The position numbers and the translations under genes are program-made. Below are positions 1-6,682 of a DNA stretch of 6,895 nt, one piece after another (positions within the stretch are counted from its first letter, which is position 1; each line of letters starts with the position of its first letter). A model generated the notes under the pieces. That model made no database searches, was not told the DNA's origin, and worked only from the letters and a program-made list of their open reading frames with translations. The DNA comes from an uncultured Verrucomicrobiota bacterium (lineage in GTDB: Bacteria > Verrucomicrobiota > Kiritimatiellia > RFP12 > UBA1067), in NCBI GenBank assembly GCA_946631345.1, contig CAMPAA010000174.1:1-6895 (forward strand), given 5' to 3'.

Positions 1-511
1 CGCTGATCGCCGTCATCAGGTTCGAGGCCGTCGAGAACGACTCGTCGCGGCGGTCCACAAGCGACTGGAGGCGAGACATGTCGGTCTGCGCCTGGTTGTT
101 GAGCCCGTCGATCTTGCTCTTGCTCCTCTGAATCCACTCCTCGACCTCGCGCTTGAGCATCTTGCGGTTGTCGAAGTTCAGCCCGCCGATGTCGTTTGCG
201 AGCGTGTCCTTCGTCGTCTGCGATATCTCGATGCCGCTACGCTTGTCTCCTGCAGCGTCGCTTGCGAAGTCCGCCTGCACTTTCGTAAGGTCTGCGAGGG
301 CGGTGCCGAGCCTTTCGAGAGCCGCGTTGCGTGCGCGGATGCGCGTCGTGAGAGGCGTCACCTCGCCCTCGACCGTCGTGGCGCGATTGGCGCTGATGTA
401 GATCATGAGATCCTGAAAGTCGACCGCCTTGCCGTCCGCCTTGTAGTCGCTGAACGAGACGCCCCAGCTCTGGCTCAGCGCCACCGGATCCTGTTTCTCT
501 ATCGTCGCCAT
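1..511 (-). CDS. Small helical protein, paralogue of the next gene upstream; possible type III secreted filament/translocator-like protein (C-terminus off window)
   Basis: This frame starts at ATG 511-509 and stays open for 170 codons to the left edge, so the last residues are missing. The start follows a clear Shine-Dalgarno (GAAAGGAG at 520-527) with 8 bases of spacing. The protein begins MATIEKQDPVALSQSWGVSF and has no signal peptide or membrane segment. It appears almost entirely helical, with a charged heptad-like stretch near residues 116-135 (KREVEEWIQRSKSKI) and a C-terminal segment DMSRLQSLVDRRDESFSTAS. The segments RIRARNAALERLGTALADL and DMSRLQSL..RRDESFS match equivalents in the gene at 583-1167, so the two are tandem paralogues. 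A soluble helical protein of about 180-190 residues with this C-terminal pattern resembles EspA/SseB-type secreted type III proteins. That function is inference by eye; coding status is strong. Only 71 bases separate it from the upstream gene, with no promoter seen, so the two are probably co-transcribed. Confidence 0.85.
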   Translation of the reverse strand, partial: MATIEKQDPVALSQSWGVSFSDYKADGKAVDFQDLMIYISANRATTVEGEVTPLTTRIRARNAALERLGTALADLTKVQADFASDAAGDKRSGIEISQTTKDTLANDIGGLNFDNRKMLKREVEEWIQRSKSKIDGLNNQAQTDMSRLQSLVDRRDESFSTASNLMTAIS

Positions 512-528
512 TTCGTTTACTCCTTTCT

Positions 529-575
529 TTTAGACAGGATTATGAAATCCCTCAATCCTGTAAATCCTGTCTAAA
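529..575 (-). repeat. Perfect 13-bp inverted repeat with internal 9-base direct repeats, between the two paralogous genes
   Basis: TTTAGACAGGATT at 529-541 is the exact reverse complement of AATCCTGTCTAAA at 563-575, with a 21-base loop. The loop holds a further AATCCTGT at 554-561. On the minus strand the 5' half therefore reads as 9-base units GACAGGATT, TACAGGATT and the degenerate GAGGGATTT before folding back. It begins 7 bases after the stop of the upstream gene and ends one base before the Shine-Dalgarno of the next. It has no U-tract, so it is not a classical terminator. It may be an mRNA-stabilising or translation-tuning hairpin within the operon, or a dispersed palindromic repeat element. 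I have an unverified recollection of 'ACAGGATTwACAGGATT'-type sequences recurring in intergenic regions of various bacteria. Confidence 0.85.
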
Positions 576-582
576 CACATCG

Positions 583-1167
583 TCACGCTCCGATATTCCC
601 TATCGTGTTGCTTGCCGCGTCGTTGGCCTTCTTGATGAGGCGCGCCGCCGCCGAAAACGCGTTGTCGCGCTTCGACATGAGCGAGTTCAGCGACACCATG
701 TCCTGCTTCAGGTCGTTGTCCTCACGGTCAATCGCGTACTGAACCTCGTTCTGGGCACGGTAGATGTCGTCGCGACGCATCTGCGCCTTGTATACGCCGC
801 CAGAAAACTCGTACGCAACGCAAGTGACGGTTATGCCGTATTTTGCCGCAAGAGTATGTGCTTCGGCAAGAATAGCCATTTTGTCAGTTCTGTCCGAACT
901 CTCTTGTTCCTTCGTCTTGAGCGTGGCGATGCCGCCGTTGAGACCAGCCATTACTTTACCGAGATCATCCAGCTTGCGAGTGCGCTGGCGGACGACGACG
1001 GCGTAGCTGTTCATCGTGTCCTCTATGGCGGTGGACTCCTTGAACGCGGCGGCGGCAAGTGCCGCGCCGTAGTCCTTACCGGCAACGCCTTCTACGGTAT
1101 ACGACACCTGCCGCACACCGTACACCGCAGCGCCCGGTATTTCATCCGCCGTTATGAGATTAGCCAT
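583..1167 (-). CDS. 194-residue soluble helical protein; possible EspA/SseB-like type III secreted filament/translocator protein
   Basis: The gene starts at ATG 1167-1165, behind a strong Shine-Dalgarno (AAGGAGGAG at 1180-1188). The spacing of about 12 bases is slightly long, but no nearer in-frame start exists. It ends with TGA at 583-585. There is no signal peptide and no transmembrane segment. Residues 35-100 and 125-190 look like long helices. They flank a short, more beta-like middle (KYGITVTCVAYEFSGGVY, about 109-126). The C-terminal helix carries DMVSLNSLMSKRDNAFSAA and the protein ends SNTIGNIGA. Two long helices, a short central strand region, a total near 190 residues and a C-terminus of the type 'DM..LN.L.S.RD..FS....I..I' resemble EspA/SseB family proteins, which are exported without a cleaved signal and polymerise or form part of the translocon. 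This is family-level pattern matching without a search; a different secreted or structural helical protein remains possible. It is the larger partner of the paralogue at 1-511 and has its own promoter. Confidence 0.9.
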   Translation of the reverse strand: MANLITADEIPGAAVYGVRQVSYTVEGVAGKDYGAALAAAAFKESTAIEDTMNSYAVVVRQRTRKLDDLGKVMAGLNGGIATLKTKEQESSDRTDKMAILAEAHTLAAKYGITVTCVAYEFSGGVYKAQMRRDDIYRAQNEVQYAIDREDNDLKQDMVSLNSLMSKRDNAFSAAARLIKKANDAASNTIGNIGA

Positions 1168-1202
1168 GCGTTTATGCTACTCCTCCTTAAAAAGACGGCA
1201 GT

Positions 1203-1225
1203 ATTATACCAAAAAACCGCGTCAA
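1203..1225 (-). promoter_or_regulatory. Extended -10 promoter for the two-gene unit
   Basis: On the minus strand a perfect TATAAT (1203-1208) is preceded by TGG (1209-1211), giving an ideal TGnTATAAT extended -10 element. This predicts a start near 1196, with a leader of about 29 bases ending in the Shine-Dalgarno at 1180-1188. A TTGACG hexamer lies at 1220-1225, but only 11 bases from the -10, too close for a normal sigma-70 -35. The hexamers at the usual 16-17 base distance (ACATAT, CACATA) are poor, so the extended -10 probably carries recognition. Confidence 0.65.
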
Positions 1226-1235
1226 TATGTGCAGC

Positions 1236-1250
1236 ATAAAATCATTTTAT
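1236..1250. promoter_or_regulatory. 15-bp perfect palindrome upstream of the extended -10 promoter (possible operator)
   Basis: ATAAAAT, one central base, ATTTTAT form a perfect 7+1+7 palindrome. It lies about 28 bases upstream of the TATAAT, near -41 to -55 relative to the predicted start, a position typical of activator sites or upstream A/T elements. It could also be a weak 6-bp A/U hairpin downstream of the giant gene's stop, but it has neither a GC stem nor a U-tract. A short A/T palindrome can arise by chance, so functional assignment is weak. Confidence 0.35.
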
Positions 1251-1279
1251 TACCCGGAACGGCGGATTCAAGCCTATGG

Positions 1280-4200
1280 TTACCGCAACGAGAACACGGC
1301 ACCGCGGATGCAGCGCACCATGACCTTGCCGCCGTTGAACGAAACCCTCCAGCCAGACGGCAGCTCCGCTTCGTTGGCGACAGCCGGCGTATCGCCGGAA
1401 AGACCGTCGGCAAACGTCGCAAGCGTGTATGAGCCAACCGACTTGTCCGCCTTGTCGAGGTTGTCGATCAGGATGGATGCTCCGGACGGGAACCTGAACG
1501 CGCCGGGATAGGATACGCTCGTCAGCAGATCGAAGCGGAACGTAGCGGCTGGAAGCGCAACGCCGCCCCCGGCCGTCAGCCTGCCGCCCTTCAGCACGAT
1601 CTGCGAACCGGCGGGGATTGCCCCTTCCGCGTTCACTACAAGCTCGCCGTCTTCGATCACCGTGTCGCCGGTGTATGAGTTGGCCACGTTGAGCGAAAGG
1701 CGGCCGGGGCCGGTCTTCCTGAACGAGCCTGAGCCAAATTCAGCCAGCGTGACCGCACTGTTCGTCACGACATCCAAGTTGCCGTAGCGGATGAGCGCCT
1801 TGGCCCAGGTATAGTCGCAGCCGGGGCTCGTGACCTTGATGCCGGTCACGGTCTCGGTCAGCGAATCAAACTCCGCCACCGCGCTCGCGCCCGTGCCATC
1901 TCCGATGATCTCCACGACAGGCGCGCCAACGTAGTTCACGCCAGTATCCGACCAGGCGACAGACGCCACGCCCCTGCCGGTAGGTGCGGAGAGCGGCACA
2001 TCCACCCGCGTACCCGAGCCAGACTGCGCCGCGTCCGGCACGTCGATGGTGGCGCCGCCCTCGTAGACCGTCACGCGGTCTATGGCCTTGGCCCAGTTGC
2101 CGCCGGTCGAATAGCCGAAAAGCGAGTAGCCCACGCCCGTCGCGCGGAACGTGCCGCCGTTGAAGTTCATGATGGCGAGGCTGTTCGCTCCGTCTGCATA
2201 TTCGGCGTTCGCCTTGGCGACGCTCCAGCAACCGAACACGCCACTGTTCAGGTTGAACACCGTAAGCGAATTTCCGTCCTTGCAGCGGTTGGCGTTTGCC
2301 GGGCGCCGGCATATGAACTCTCCGCCGTCCACAGTGATGTACGCGCGGGAGTCGATGCCTGCGCAGATCGTCGTGTCCCAGTCGTTCGTCACGGTGCCGC
2401 CGGAGAACGTGAGCTGAGCCACGTTGTTGGAGCTGTAGGCGACGTACCAGGCAATCGTGCCGGATTCGTTCGCCTTCACGTGCATGCGCCCGCCCTTCTG
2501 CACAAGCACGCCATGCGAGTTGTTGTTGAAGCCGTGGGAGAGGATTCCGAGCACCTCGTAGTCGCCGGCGGTCAGTTCCTGGTAGCCGTACCCGCCATGC
2601 CCGAACGCCACCGACTTGTTGGACGCATACGACCTGTCGGTCACGCGGCCTCCACGCTGACGGAGGGAGCCGAAACCGCGTATGAAGCCGACCACGTGAC
2701 GGCTCGTTATCACGTTTTCCCCTTCGATGTTGAGCACGCCGCTTCCGTCGAAGCCCACCAGAGTGCCGTCGTATTGCGATATCCAATCCGACGCGCCATC
2801 CTTGAGCGTGCGCGTGACGTTCGAGTTGCGGATCGTCATGCGCCCTGCCGCATTCAGAACATTCGCGTAACCGCCTACCGTTATGCTGTTGCCCCCGACG
2901 AGACGAACATCCTTCACGTTCTCGATCAGCATTTCGCCAGATGTCGTGCTGTAGTCGCCGGTCACGTAGCCTGCGCCAAGGGTGATGCGGTCGTTGCCGG
3001 AGAACACGAGAGAGCCGTCGAAACAGCCGAAGTTTACGGGTTTCGTCCAGGAGCCGGTCACATTCAGGGTGCCTATGCCGTCATGGCCCAGGGTGAAGCC
3101 GCTGTCGCGCGTGATGAGCGAGTCGGAGAGCGCAAGGCCGAAGGTTTGGCCCCTGGCGTAGGTCGTATCCACGGCGAAGACCGCCGGCGCTATTGCACAG
3201 CCGTTATCCAGCACGCTGTTGAGCGTGGCCGACGAATTCGCCGCCGCCAGCACGTCAGCCTCCGAGAAGAAGCCGTCGCCCACGAAGAGGCCCACGCGGC
3301 CGGACTGCACCAGGAGCTTCGACCAGTCCGGGATGGAGCCAAGATGGAACACGGAGAGGCTGCCCGCCGCTTCGCCGTAGACCTTTGTCATGCCGGCGTA
3401 GGTGTTGTTCGGGTGGGCGAACATCACGTGGCCCTTGACGCTGCTCTTGGAGTCCTTGCCGAGCGTCACTCCGCCCGCCCCTGTGATCTGCCCGGATACG
3501 GTGATGTACCTGTTGGCGTAGTTGCCGTCCCACGGATGGAAGGAGAGCCATGTGTCAGCGTTGACGATCTCGATGGAACCGGCCCAGTGCGAACAGTTGG
3601 TCTGGATGCCGTCCGCCTGCCGCTGCATGCCGCCGGTGAACGACATCTCAGGGCCGACCTTGCCTGCGTCGGCATCGATGCGGATTCGGCGATGCTGAGG
3701 CGGCAGCGTCTCGCCCAGCGAAAGCCGCGTTCCGTTCGATGCCTCGATGGCCGGGGCGCTTTCGTCGCCAATATCCACCCCGTCGCCGTAGAGATACAGC
3801 AGATTCCACTTGTTGCCGGCGTTGCAGAAAGGCTCGAAAACGATTGCGCCGGCGTTCGTCACTACAGTGCCGTTGAACTGCCAGTAGGCCGTGTCGGAGT
3901 CGCCGCCCTTCACAAGGCGGTGTCCGTTCATGTCGATCCTGCCGGAAAGGGGCGTGACAGCGGTGTTGAAGAAGAGCGTGCCTGACGTCCCTGCGATCCG
4001 AGTATCGCCGGCGAGGGTGATGTCCGGCATGTACACGCTGCCGGAGGTCACGACCGCGCCACCGCCGTCAACGCCGTCGCCCGAGAGACTGGCCTTCTTC
4101 CCCTTCGCAAAGCCCAGCGTGCCTGATGCGCGGAGCGTACCGCCGTTGGTCACGGATATCGTGCCGGAGTCAGCCGCGCCGAACACCTTCTCGCTGCTGG

Positions 4201-6652
4201 CGTTCACCGTGCCGCCGGCGATCTCAAAGCTGCCGCTGTACGTGCCGTCCTGCACCTTGGACATCGTCCAGGTGCCGGAGCCTTCCTTGCGCAGGGTGCC
4301 GGAGCCTTTCAACGTGGACGTGAACGTGATGTTCGCGTCGTTCGTGACGGCAAGCGTGCCGACCATGACATCTAACGTGCCCGCCCAGTTGGCCGGCCAC
4401 CAGAGGCGCGCAAGGCCTTCGCCTATGTTCCAGATCGTGGACGATGTCGGAACGGAGAGGGTTGCGTTGACCGTGAGTTCCCTGTCGCTGCGGTTGTCAA
4501 ACTCGATACCTGCCGCGCCGGAGACCGGGGTGAGCGTGCCTGCGCCGGGCGCAGAACCGATGGTGAGGCTCTCGCCGCCCTGCATCACCGCGACAGTGCC
4601 GGCAGAGAGCGTCTGAGAGGATCCAAGCTCCACCGTAGCAGGCGTGGCCGTCTTCTGCACAAGCGCAGCGACCGTGGCGGAAGAGAGTCCGTCCGCAAGC
4701 CTCACCGGGCCATCGCTCTCGCCTCCAGCCGAGGTGATGCCGACGGTGCTGGCGGCGGAGTTCGGGATGCGTCCGCCCCGTGCGGCGATATCCACATCTA
4801 TGGAGTATGCGCGCCTGATCATGGTGCCGTTCTCGTCAAGCTGTGCGACCTTGCCGTTTATGGTCACGCCGCCGGGCAGAGAGGAAGAGCCTGTCACCTT
4901 CAGCGCGCCGCTGCCTTCGGTCTGCACGTCAAGCGTCGCCGCTCCGGCGACCGCAAGGCCCGAAAGAGAGACCGTCACGCCATCAGGCACCGAAATCGTG
5001 TTGGCTCCGGACGATATCGATACGGCCGCCAACGAGACGGCGCTCTGTCCGCCGCCCTCGAACACCAGCGCGCCGCCCTTCATCACTATCGACGAAGACG
5101 ACGATATCGACGAAGCGGCCCCCACCACGAGCGTGCCCTTCTCTATCGTCGTTGAGCCGGTGTAGGCGTTGGCGGCAACGAGCCGCCACATGCCCGATCC
5201 CGTCTTCTTCAGGCTGAGCGTGCCGGAATCGGCGTTATCCTTCAGCGCAGTGCCAATTTCGGCCTCCTGTGCGGTGGAGTTTGCCAGTTCGAGCGTGGCG
5301 TTCTTCACCGTGGTGCCGTTCAGGCACACGCCGTAGGACGTTATCGGCGAGTTGAACACGAGCTTCCCTGTGCCGCCCTGCTCGATCACGCCGTATGGGT
5401 TCTGGTCGAGCGGGGTCGCGTTCTGGAACCGCGGAACGCGGTTCGTGATGCAGAACGGCCTCGTGCACGTCTCGCCTTCGCCGGTGTAGAGAAGCCGCCC
5501 GCCGCCGCTCACTTCCACGCCGACATAGCCGAGCGGACCCTGCACGCCCTCGTCGCCGATCGCAGCCACGCTGAACGTAGGCCTCTGGGCGGAACCGCTG
5601 TAGTCGGTATATGCAAGCAGCTTCGCCGAACCGCGCATCGCGTTTCTGCTGCCGAAGATCGTCGTGCCGTTGCTGGCATAGTGCGTCCAGCCGCCGTAGT
5701 ACACGTCGTCTTTCAGGACGGAATCCACTTTGCACTGCACGGAGATGGTTCCGTAGATAGTATTCTGCTGGTCGACGTAGAGGTTGCCGTCCGTGGCGTT
5801 ATTGGCAGCCTTCCTGCCCACGTTGCAGCGGTACGTGCCGTCGCCTGAAAGCAGGAGCGCGCCTGCTATCTCGAACGGCCCCATGCCCTCGTAACCGGAA
5901 AGGAGATTGCCCTCGGTTATCTCTATCTCGCTGAAGAACCCTGATGCGTTGCGTATCTTGCGGATGCCGCCAATCTTCCATCCCGGATCGACCTTGCAGT
6001 CCCACACCAGCTTGGCGCCGTTCGTCTGGGCGAGGTCGAGGTATATGACATAGCGGAATGTGCTGAGCCCGGATATCTTTACGTCGCCTGAACCCTCGAA
6101 GCGGAACGCCTTTTCGCCGCTCCTGCCCTGCTCGATGTAGAACATCTTCGGGAACGTAAGCGTTTCGGAAGAATCGTTAACAAGCTTTGGGATGAACAAG
6201 GAACCGAGATCCCCGCCACTTCGGCCTGCATAGCGCCAAGCGCCGAACTGCGCCACCATCGTGGGCGCCGGCGCGCCAGCCTCAACGCGGAACACGCCCG
6301 CCGTCGCATGGATCGTGAGCGACTGCGTTTCGGAGGTGCCGAACGTGTATCGCGGAGCCCCTGCCTGCACCACGAGGTTGGATACGTCCCAGAAGCCGTC
6401 CAGGTTGACCGTCGTCGCGCAGCCCTCGGCGACGGCGCCGAACCTGGCGGTTGAGTCGAGTGCGCCAGACTGCGCGCCGGCAGTGGACTGGTCTGCGTAC
6501 ATTCCGGGAGGAACTGTCGCCACGGCTCCGCCAACCGTCCAGTTGGCGGCATTGGTCCAGAACCCATCCTCCGCTCCTGTCCACATCCAGGTATCGGCGC
6601 ACGCCGCAAACGCGATGCAAACGCCAACCAACAGGCCACATTTCTTCTTCAT
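1280..6652 (-). CDS. Giant exported PATR/beta-solenoid protein (autotransporter-associated beta-strand repeats), 1790 residues, no beta-barrel
   Basis: The protein starts at ATG 6652-6650, 8 bases after AAAGGAG, and stops with TAA at 1280-1282. It opens with a signal peptide (MKKK, then hydrophobic residues about 5-17, cleavage near AFAACA-DT). Next comes W-x-G...W..AANW, a common opening of large secreted solenoid proteins. Three PATR motifs (PF12951 type, K-x-G-x-G...YtG.T.i..G.L) lie at residues 480-511 (KKTGSGMWRL..NAYTG), 785-818 (RKEGSGTW) and 1642-1675 (FRKTGPGRLSL..NSYTG). A fourth, worn one is near 1058-1090 (NNTYAGMTKVYG). Residues about 1238-1524 form a run of degenerate solenoid rungs. 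The sequence is rich in G, S, T, A, V and N, as expected of a beta-helix on or outside the cell. The C-terminus (GWRVSFNGGKVMVRCIRG, ending SLR) has no autotransporter barrel, PEP-CTERM, LPXTG or type IX sorting pattern that I recognise. Its likely role is adhesin or surface-layer-like; substrate unknown. No disruption is seen along its length. Confidence 0.95.
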   Translation of the reverse strand: MKKKCGLLVGVCIAFAACADTWMWTGAEDGFWTNAANWTVGGAVATVPPGMYADQSTAGAQSGALDSTARFGAVAEGCATTVNLDGFWDVSNLVVQAGAPRYTFGTSETQSLTIHATAGVFRVEAGAPAPTMVAQFGAWRYAGRSGGDLGSLFIPKLVNDSSETLTFPKMFYIEQGRSGEKAFRFEGSGDVKISGLSTFRYVIYLDLAQTNGAKLVWDCKVDPGWKIGGIRKIRNASGFFSEIEITEGNLLSGYEGMGPFEIAGALLLSGDGTYRCNVGRKAANNATDGNLYVDQQNTIYGTISVQCKVDSVLKDDVYYGGWTHYASNGTTIFGSRNAMRGSAKLLAYTDYSGSAQRPTFSVAAIGDEGVQGPLGYVGVEVSGGGRLLYTGEGETCTRPFCITNRVPRFQNATPLDQNPYGVIEQGGTGKLVFNSPITSYGVCLNGTTVKNATLELANSTAQEAEIGTALKDNADSGTLSLKKTGSGMWRLVAANAYTGSTTIEKGTLVVGAASSISSSSSIVMKGGALVFEGGGQSAVSLAAVSISSGANTISVPDGVTVSLSGLAVAGAATLDVQTEGSGALKVTGSSSLPGGVTINGKVAQLDENGTMIRRAYSIDVDIAARGGRIPNSAASTVGITSAGGESDGPVRLADGLSSATVAALVQKTATPATVELGSSQTLSAGTVAVMQGGESLTIGSAPGAGTLTPVSGAAGIEFDNRSDRELTVNATLSVPTSSTIWNIGEGLARLWWPANWAGTLDVMVGTLAVTNDANITFTSTLKGSGTLRKEGSGTWTMSKVQDGTYSGSFEIAGGTVNASSEKVFGAADSGTISVTNGGTLRASGTLGFAKGKKASLSGDGVDGGGAVVTSGSVYMPDITLAGDTRIAGTSGTLFFNTAVTPLSGRIDMNGHRLVKGGDSDTAYWQFNGTVVTNAGAIVFEPFCNAGNKWNLLYLYGDGVDIGDESAPAIEASNGTRLSLGETLPPQHRRIRIDADAGKVGPEMSFTGGMQRQADGIQTNCSHWAGSIEIVNADTWLSFHPWDGNYANRYITVSGQITGAGGVTLGKDSKSSVKGHVMFAHPNNTYAGMTKVYGEAAGSLSVFHLGSIPDWSKLLVQSGRVGLFVGDGFFSEADVLAAANSSATLNSVLDNGCAIAPAVFAVDTTYARGQTFGLALSDSLITRDSGFTLGHDGIGTLNVTGSWTKPVNFGCFDGSLVFSGNDRITLGAGYVTGDYSTTSGEMLIENVKDVRLVGGNSITVGGYANVLNAAGRMTIRNSNVTRTLKDGASDWISQYDGTLVGFDGSGVLNIEGENVITSRHVVGFIRGFGSLRQRGGRVTDRSYASNKSVAFGHGGYGYQELTAGDYEVLGILSHGFNNNSHGVLVQKGGRMHVKANESGTIAWYVAYSSNNVAQLTFSGGTVTNDWDTTICAGIDSRAYITVDGGEFICRRPANANRCKDGNSLTVFNLNSGVFGCWSVAKANAEYADGANSLAIMNFNGGTFRATGVGYSLFGYSTGGNWAKAIDRVTVYEGGATIDVPDAAQSGSGTRVDVPLSAPTGRGVASVAWSDTGVNYVGAPVVEIIGDGTGASAVAEFDSLTETVTGIKVTSPGCDYTWAKALIRYGNLDVVTNSAVTLAEFGSGSFRKTGPGRLSLNVANSYTGDTVIEDGELVVNAEGAIPAGSQIVLKGGRLTAGGGVALPAATFRFDLLTSVSYPGAFRFPSGASILIDNLDKADKSVGSYTLATFADGLSGDTPAVANEAELPSGWRVSFNGGKVMVRCIRGAVFSLR
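1790..1975 (-). other. Protein segment resembling a degenerate 'GSGY-x-APTV...GAxAxA...VTGIxVTxxGxxY' repeat unit
   Basis: Residues about 1560-1621 of the giant protein read RGVASVAWSDTGVNYVGAPV, then EIIGDGTGASAVAEF, then ETVTGIKVTSPGCDYTWAKA. The layout 'hydrophobic strand, x-GxxYxxAPxVxIxGxGxGAxAxA, VTGIxVTxPGxxY' matches a repeat I know from many large secreted and phage-associated proteins. Here it seems to be present as about one and a half units just before the last PATR motif. The usual glycines are partly replaced (TGVNY, PGCDY). Its function in the family is unclear to me; a structural strand pair or binding module is a guess. Confidence 0.5.
2081..2941 (-). repeat. About ten degenerate solenoid rungs in the giant protein
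   Basis: Residues about 1238-1524 can be laid out as consecutive units of roughly 23-35 residues. Each begins with a strand of the form G-x-(L/M/V)-x-(I/V/F)-x-x-(G/N)-(G/x)-x-(V/F/I). Visible unit heads are GEMLIENVKDV, GRMTIRNSNV, GVLNIEGENVI, GSLRQRGGRV, GYQELTAGDYEV, GVLVQKGGRM, AQLTFSGGTV, AYITVDGGEF, LTVFNLNSGVF and LAIMNFNGGTF. This section differs from the PATR motifs in that it lacks the K-x-G-x-G and YtG elements. Such periodicity is typical of right-handed beta-helices. The DNA has diverged, so this is a protein-level repeat and not a recent tandem duplication. The boundaries are approximate because I aligned it by eye. Confidence 0.6.
6593..6652 (-). other. Signal peptide of the giant protein (Sec type I; lipoprotein possible but weaker)
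   Basis: The first residues are M-K-K-K followed by CGLLVGVCIAFAACADTW. A basic start, a hydrophobic core of about 13 residues and small residues before D20 fit Sec export, with cleavage after A16 (AFA) or A19 (ACA). Cys18 could be read as a lipid-attachment cysteine, but F at -3 of a would-be lipobox (F-A-A-C) is poor. I prefer signal peptidase I. Confidence 0.8.
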
Positions 6653-6660
6653 TGCCAAGT

Positions 6661-6667
6661 CTCCTTT
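6661..6667 (-). promoter_or_regulatory. Ribosome binding site deciding the giant gene's start
   Basis: AAAGGAG on the minus strand lies 8 bases from ATG 6652-6650, which is ideal spacing. The in-frame TTG two codons earlier (6658-6656) would be only 2 bases from it, too close. The ATG is therefore the start and the protein begins MKKK. Confidence 0.85.
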
Positions 6668-6682
6668 TTCGACTGGCAGATA

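Noticed and set aside
153..401. Plus-strand open frame of 82 codons
   Set aside because: It is antisense to the partial paralogue at 1-511, which has a strong ribosome binding site and a homologous neighbour.
764..1239. Plus-strand open frames opposite the 194-residue gene
   Set aside because: They overlap antisense with a gene supported by paralogy, promoter and ribosome binding site, and have no start signals of their own.
1866..2786. 306-codon minus-strand frame inside the giant gene
   Set aside because: It is an out-of-frame, arginine-rich translation of the same strand, typical of frame-shifted GC-rich coding DNA. The main frame is intact through it.
2480..3985. 501-codon plus-strand open frame opposite the giant gene
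   Set aside because: It lies wholly antisense to a well-supported PATR protein. It has no Shine-Dalgarno, its composition is rich in A, R, V and H as expected from the complement of GC-biased codons, and it has no recognisable domain.
3891..5165. Plus-strand open frames of 241 and 173 codons (3891-4616 and 4644-5165)
   Set aside because: These are antisense shadows of the same gene. Their P/S/V-rich sequences mirror the repeated G/T/A codons of the solenoid.
6596..6652. Lipoprotein reading of the giant protein's signal peptide
   Set aside because: The only suitable cysteine (residue 18) is preceded by F-A-A, a poor lipobox. A signal peptidase I site fits better, although a lipoprotein cannot be fully excluded.
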